From the NCBI GenBank assembly GCA_039714315.1, contig JBDLJM010000006.1:1-57869 (forward strand): DNA of 57,869 bases, written 5' to 3'. The notes beneath the pieces are model-generated. The model saw only the letters and a program-made list of their open reading frames with translations. It did not search any database and had not been told where the DNA came from. The stretch is from Bacteroidota bacterium (lineage in GTDB: Bacteria > Bacteroidota > Bacteroidia > Flavobacteriales > JADGDT01). Below are positions 54,850 to 57,869 of this stretch, piece after piece. Each line of letters opens with the position of its first letter. The first letter of the stretch is position 1. The position numbers were made by a program, and so were the translations under genes.

Positions 54850-55581
54850 CTAACGATCATAATTATTAAAAAAACTTCTGATCTTCATATTAATTATCCC
54901 AAAAATAGCCTCTGTGAGAATACTTTTACTCATCTTTGATTCTCCTAGAGTTCTATCTGTAAAAATAACAGGCACTTCCTTTATCTTAAACTTGTATTTC
55001 CAGCTTTTGAACTTCATTTCAATCTGAAAAGCATAACCCACAAAGCGAATTTTATCCAGATTTATAGTTTCTAAAACCGTTCTATTATAACATACAAATC
55101 CTGCAGTAGAATCGTTTATTGGAAGTGACGTTATTAACTTTACATATTTTGATGCAAAATATGAAAGAAGAACTCGTTTCATTGGCCAGTTTACAACATT
55201 AACTCCCTGAACATATCTGGATCCAATTGAAACATCAGCTCCTTCAACTTTACAGGCATTATATAGCCTCTCTAAATCATTAGGGTCGTGCGAAAAATCA
55301 GCATCCATCTCTATCAGATAATCATAATTCCGCTTTAAAGCCCACTTGAACCCGTGTATATATGCAGTCCCTAGGCCATTTTTCCCTTTTCGTTTTTCTA
55401 AATGTAGTTCTCCCGGATATTCATCCATCAACTCTTCTACAATGAAGGATGTACCATCTGGAGAATTATCGTCAACTACAAGAATTTCGAAATCCTTTCG
55501 CAACGAAAACACTTTATGAATAATAGCTCCTATATTCTCCTTTTCGTTGTAAGTAGGAATAATTACTAATGTATCTGACAT
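54850..55581 (-). CDS. Polyprenol-phosphate mannose synthase-like GT2
   Basis: The 243-residue family 2 glycosyltransferase has the N-terminus VIIPTYNEKENIGAIIHKV and the metal motif region DYLIEMDADFSHDP (about 88-101). The SIGSRYVQG segment and the C-terminal IKEVPVIFTDRTLGESKMS are typical of dolichyl/polyprenyl phosphomannose synthases (DPM1 type). It has no membrane domain, unlike ArnC-type enzymes. It probably makes a lipid-linked sugar for protein or envelope glycosylation. It is first in the transcript with pyrC. Confidence 0.9.
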   Translation of the reverse strand: MSDTLVIIPTYNEKENIGAIIHKVFSLRKDFEILVVDDNSPDGTSFIVEELMDEYPGELHLEKRKGKNGLGTAYIHGFKWALKRNYDYLIEMDADFSHDPNDLERLYNACKVEGADVSIGSRYVQGVNVVNWPMKRVLLSYFASKYVKLITSLPINDSTAGFVCYNRTVLETINLDKIRFVGYAFQIEMKFKSWKYKFKIKEVPVIFTDRTLGESKMSKSILTEAIFGIINMKIRSFFNNYDR

Positions 55582-55884
55582 TTTTTGCTGTTTTCAATAA
55601 CGAACAAAATTAATCAAAAGATATACAAGAAGAAATAAAATTTATTAAACATTCATAAATTAGAAAATTTATATCAAAATGCATATACAGATTATATAAT
55701 TTAATTAATCTTTCAGAGTAATTCTTACTCTCCGTGAGAAGATTAGCTATAACTATTCACTTTTACAATACAAAAGAAAACCGCAATTAACTATACTGCA
55801 ACAACTTAACTACTACCATAGGCGTTGTTAGTAAAATATATTTTAAGTTTTATCAACTTTCCTACTTTTTTTGAGATATTTTCT
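55582..55884. other. Divergent intergenic region
   Basis: AT-rich, separating the GT2 gene (minus) and a small membrane-protein gene (plus). It holds the two candidate -7 boxes listed separately and no gene. Confidence 0.4.
55605..55612 (-). promoter_or_regulatory. -7 element for the GT2-pyrC operon
   Basis: TAATTTTG on the minus strand matches TAnnTTTG, 23 bases before the GT2 ATG. A TTG at 55628-55626 is too close (13 bases). Confidence 0.4.
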
Positions 55885-55892
55885 TACATTTG
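55885..55892 (+). promoter_or_regulatory. -7 promoter element for the 68-residue protein
   Basis: TACATTTG matches TAnnTTTG, 28 bases before the ATG. The following AAGTA is shared with the promoter of lipoprotein 1. A TTG at 55871 is closer than usual (11 bases). Confidence 0.5.
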
Positions 55893-55920
55893 AAGTAATC
55901 ACACAAACCAATTCAAACAT

Positions 55921-56127
55921 ATGAATGCTGCAAATCATCTCGTTGTTGTTGGCGCACTAATTATTATGGGATTAACTACTTTTTTTAGTTTCTCCTATGT
56001 AAACGCCACAACAGAAGCAAAAGAGGAGGTGCTTTACAAGAAATTGAACAGCATTGAATCTAAAATCAATGAATTAGAACATGAATTGGCGTTTTCTACT
56101 TTACCGAGTGAAAACATTGCCAAGTAA
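55921..56127 (+). CDS. Small single-pass membrane or exported protein
   Basis: The 68-residue protein has a hydrophobic segment (about 8-27, LVVVGALIIMGLTTFFSFSY) followed by a short coiled-coil-like stretch (KEEVLYKKLNSIESKINELE). I recognise no family. A promoter box 28 bases upstream and a terminator hairpin 7 bases downstream support a real gene. The segment could be a membrane anchor or a signal peptide cut after NAT or a nearby site. Confidence 0.65.
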   Translation: MNAANHLVVVGALIIMGLTTFFSFSYVNATTEAKEEVLYKKLNSIESKINELEHELAFSTLPSENIAK

Positions 56128-56133
56128 ACCTAG

Positions 56134-56171
56134 AAAACGGCAAATTACTACCATCAGATTTGTCGTTTTTT
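56134..56171 (+). terminator. Terminator after the 68-residue gene
   Basis: Arms AAAACGGCAAA and TTTGTCGTTTT (one G-T pair) around a 14-base loop, ending in six T. Confidence 0.7.
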
Positions 56172-56203
56172 CGTTGAGTCCATCAACATGATACAACTAA
56201 TGA

Positions 56204-56767
56204 TCAACGATTGTATTTAAAAAAATCATCTATGTGAGCTATAGCATTTTTTAATCTCTCCTCTCCATGTCCACTTAAAATAGAATACGACTTATCGAAG
56301 TCTCTCAAAATAGATTCAAAAACCTTAAACATCCTTGCCCTATCGTTTGGTCGATCTCTCAACACATCCGACTCCCAAGGAATATCCGGCTCTAATAATA
56401 AATACAACTCCTGATCATTATCCTTTACAAATTCTTCAAGCTCATTTTGTACTTTACCATAATATTCATGCGAGTAAACAATAGTTTGGAGTATATCTGT
56501 ATCACAAATTATATATTTATTGGCCCCCTCCAGAGACATCTTTTCGGTCTGATATTGACCCTTGGCTATTACCATATTATCCTCATACACTAACTCCTGA
56601 CCATTATTATATTTTGTCCGCGCAAATTCACGTAAATATTCCGGTACCCAGATTGTGTTATAATATCGGGCAAGATCTTTTGCTAAAGTTGTTTTTCCGG
56701 TAGATTCAGGACCGAAAAGTACTATCCTAGCAATGTTTCTCTGGGTTTGTTTAAATGTTTTTTCCAT
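56204..56767 (-). CDS. NadR-type nucleoside kinase (AAA_28 ATPase)
   Basis: The 187-residue P-loop protein has Walker A GPESTGKTTLA at about 19-29. It contains WVPEYLREFARTKYNN and CDTDILQTIVYSHEYYG, which match the kinase half of NadR. That domain phosphorylates nicotinamide riboside to NMN. The DNA-binding and adenylyltransferase halves of NadR are absent. The 46-base overlap with pnuC implies translational coupling. Because its neighbour encodes a thiamine-binding protein, a thiamine-related kinase role cannot be excluded. Confidence 0.82.
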   Translation of the reverse strand: MEKTFKQTQRNIARIVLFGPESTGKTTLAKDLARYYNTIWVPEYLREFARTKYNNGQELVYEDNMVIAKGQYQTEKMSLEGANKYIICDTDILQTIVYSHEYYGKVQNELEEFVKDNDQELYLLLEPDIPWESDVLRDRPNDRARMFKVFESILRDFDKSYSILSGHGEERLKNAIAHIDDFFKYNR

Positions 56768-57354
56768 GCTATATATCCTGCTATTGCCAGTACAGTGAAA
56801 ATTAAATATTGAGTAGCTGTTATCGTTAGTCCCTTATAAATGTAAAGCGGTATAGTTATCATATCTCCTATTATCCAGTAAATCCAATTATCTATTACTT
56901 TCTTTGCCATAAGCCACATTCCAACAAAAAATATTGATGTTGTAAATGCATCTATATAAGGAACCGTACTAGATGTATAATTTTTCAAAATAAAAGAAAG
57001 AACAACATACGAAACTACCATCAAAGCAAGAGAGTATAACTTTTCTTTTTTTGTAGAATGACGAATTGGAATATAATGAGACTCATCAGTTTTCCTGGTC
57101 CATTTATACCATCCATATATACTCATTCCAAAGTAATAGGCATTAATAGACATATCACCAAACAGTCCTACATTATACAGTATATAAACATAAATGGCAG
57201 TACTGATAATACCAGTAGGATACACCAGAATATTTTCACGCATGGAAAACCAAACACTAAACAATCCAAAAACAGTAGCAAAGCTTTCTAAAGCAATATC
57301 TAAATTAGAATAATTTTCATACTGACTAAAAAGAATGTCCCAAAACTCTCCCAT
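56722..57354 (-). CDS. pnuC: PnuC-family vitamin transporter
   Basis: The 210-residue membrane protein has about seven helices. NAYYFGMSIYGWYKWTR and NWIYWIIGDMITIPLYIYKG are the PnuC-family substrate-binding region with its Trp/Asn residues. PnuC imports nicotinamide riboside, and the related PnuT imports thiamine. A NadR-type kinase gene overlapping it suggests nicotinamide riboside. A thiamine-binding-protein gene directly upstream (no gap) leaves the substrate open. No TPP riboswitch motif was seen upstream. Confidence 0.88.
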   Translation of the reverse strand: MGEFWDILFSQYENYSNLDIALESFATVFGLFSVWFSMRENILVYPTGIISTAIYVYILYNVGLFGDMSINAYYFGMSIYGWYKWTRKTDESHYIPIRHSTKKEKLYSLALMVVSYVVLSFILKNYTSSTVPYIDAFTTSIFFVGMWLMAKKVIDNWIYWIIGDMITIPLYIYKGLTITATQYLIFTVLAIAGYIAWKKHLNKPRETLLG

Positions 57355-57606
57355 CTAATCTCTATAATAATTTCCACCAACCACTTTAAGCACGAAAACA
57401 GCATTTTCATCATCCAACAACACATCTTCCATATTATCAGTAATCCAATTCATTACTTCTTTATAATCGCCAAAAACAGATGTACTCATATTGTTACGCT
57501 TTACCTTAAACCGGTGCTGACTGTTAACCTTCTCAATAAAAGCTTTTATAGGCTTTTTAAATTCCTCTTTCAAAGGATATAAACTAATATCTACAGAAAC
57601 TTGCAT
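57355..57606 (-). CDS. YkoF/MTH1187-like thiamine-binding protein
   Basis: The 83-residue protein (MQVSVDISLYPLKEEFKKPI...) has the short alpha-beta fold pattern of the thiamine-binding DUF77 family, including NNMSTSVFGDYKEVM and NAVFVLKVVGG. I start at ATG 57606 rather than 57630, because the -7 box at 57628-57635 puts the upstream ATG before the transcript start. It is first in the operon with pnuC and the kinase. Family members bind thiamine or pyrimidine moieties; the role in this operon is inferred. Confidence 0.8.
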   Translation of the reverse strand: MQVSVDISLYPLKEEFKKPIKAFIEKVNSQHRFKVKRNNMSTSVFGDYKEVMNWITDNMEDVLLDDENAVFVLKVVGGNYYRD

Positions 57607-57627
57607 ATAAATTATTTTTAACAAAAC

Positions 57628-57635
57628 CAAAGATA
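57628..57635 (-). promoter_or_regulatory. -7 element for the vitamin-salvage operon
   Basis: TATCTTTG on the minus strand matches TAnnTTTG, about 20 bases before ATG 57606. Confidence 0.45.
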
Positions 57636-57781
57636 TAAAATTACTATGTGAAGCACATAATAATTATGAGTGTTGAATTGTAAATGTTTTAGAGCTCAAC
57701 ATTCATTACTGTATCATTAAATCATTTCTTTACAGCATCACTTTTAGAAAATTAAACCAGATGCCAAGGCAAGTTCAGGGC

Positions 57782-57820
57782 AAAAAAAATCCCCAATCAA
57801 ATAAATGATTGAGGATTTTA
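57782..57820 (-). terminator. Terminator of the rRNA operon
   Basis: Arms ATCCTCAATCA and TGATTGGGGAT (one mismatch) on the minus strand, followed by about eight T, just after the 5S rRNA 3' end. Confidence 0.75.
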
Positions 57821-57827
57821 TGAAGAT

Positions 57828-57869
57828 TGGCAGCGACCTACTTTCCCGCCCTTTCGGGGAGTATCATCG
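57828..57869 (-). rRNA. rrf: 5S rRNA, 3' part only
   Basis: On the minus strand the last 42 bases of a 5S rRNA are visible: CGATGATACTCCCC, GGGCGGGAAAGTAGG and TCGCTGCCA. The 5' part and presumably the 23S and 16S genes lie beyond the window edge. Confidence 0.92.

Noticed and set aside
57607-57780. TPP riboswitch upstream of the thiamine-binding gene
   Set aside because: I looked for CTGAGA and the ACCTGATCTGG-type core on the minus strand and did not find them in a riboswitch arrangement.

Overview
The window is a low-GC chromosomal segment of a member of the Bacteroidota, most likely in or near Flavobacteriia. This is supported by a complete Alternative Complex III operon, a GldA-type gliding ABC ATPase, an S46 dipeptidyl peptidase, many lipoproteins with SxxC lipoboxes, B12 uptake by a riboswitch-linked BtuB plus a surface beta-propeller lipoprotein, DUF4296 and SPOR proteins, and promoters of the TTG-N19/20-TAnnTTTG type with almost no Shine-Dalgarno sequences. 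I see no insertion sequence, prophage or CRISPR array.

Layout. 1-4.5 kb: gldA, a double universal stress protein, a small membrane protein and a secreted eight-repeat propeller. 4.7-14 kb: membrane pyrophosphatase, S46 peptidase, ruvB, an RDD protein, a phytoene-desaturase-like oxidoreductase and a TlpA-like lipoprotein. 14.1-22.3 kb: the ACIII operon actA-actB-actC-actDE-actF, in which ActD and ActE form one ORF. 22.6-30.5 kb: a SPOR protein, then rimP-nusA-infB behind a promoter and a terminator-like leader hairpin, and topB. 31-35.6 kb: three paralogous modular lipoproteins, the last ending in a probable Cys-Gln thioester domain. 36.2-36.5 kb: two tandem tRNA-Leu(UAA) and one tRNA-Gly(GCC). 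36.7-41.4 kb: mutS, a transglutaminase lipoprotein and a TrmH methyltransferase. 41.5-43.7 kb: a two-subunit heme-copper oxidoreductase. 44.1-48.1 kb: a hydrolase, DUF2797, a GH3-family enzyme and a phosphoribosyltransferase. 48.2-51.4 kb: cobalamin riboswitch, btuB and a BtuG-like protein. 51.5-55.6 kb: phosphoesterase, DUF4296 lipoprotein, dihydroorotase and a GT2 enzyme. 55.9-57.9 kb: a 68-residue membrane protein, a vitamin-salvage cluster (thiamine-binding protein, PnuC, NadR-type kinase) and the 3' end of a 5S rRNA gene.

The energy genes fit together. ACIII oxidises quinol and passes electrons to cytochrome c, and the pyrophosphatase pumps ions. The heme-copper enzyme does not look like an ordinary oxygen reductase. 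Its subunit II has lost every CuA ligand visible by motif alignment. Its catalytic subunit has Asp in place of both the first CuB histidine and the cross-linked tyrosine. It is the strongest candidate here for an unusual system, probably related to NO reductases that evolved from B-family oxidases. Other points worth checking are a possible ActD-ActE polyprotein cleaved at an internal lipobox, possible attenuation of the nusA operon, the thioester-domain lipoprotein with a gene-conversion tract, and a dihydroorotase whose HxH motif reads QxH.

Functions are inferred from motifs read by eye; no database search was run. Where an ATG internal to the longest reading frame fits the family or promoter better, I moved the start and say so.
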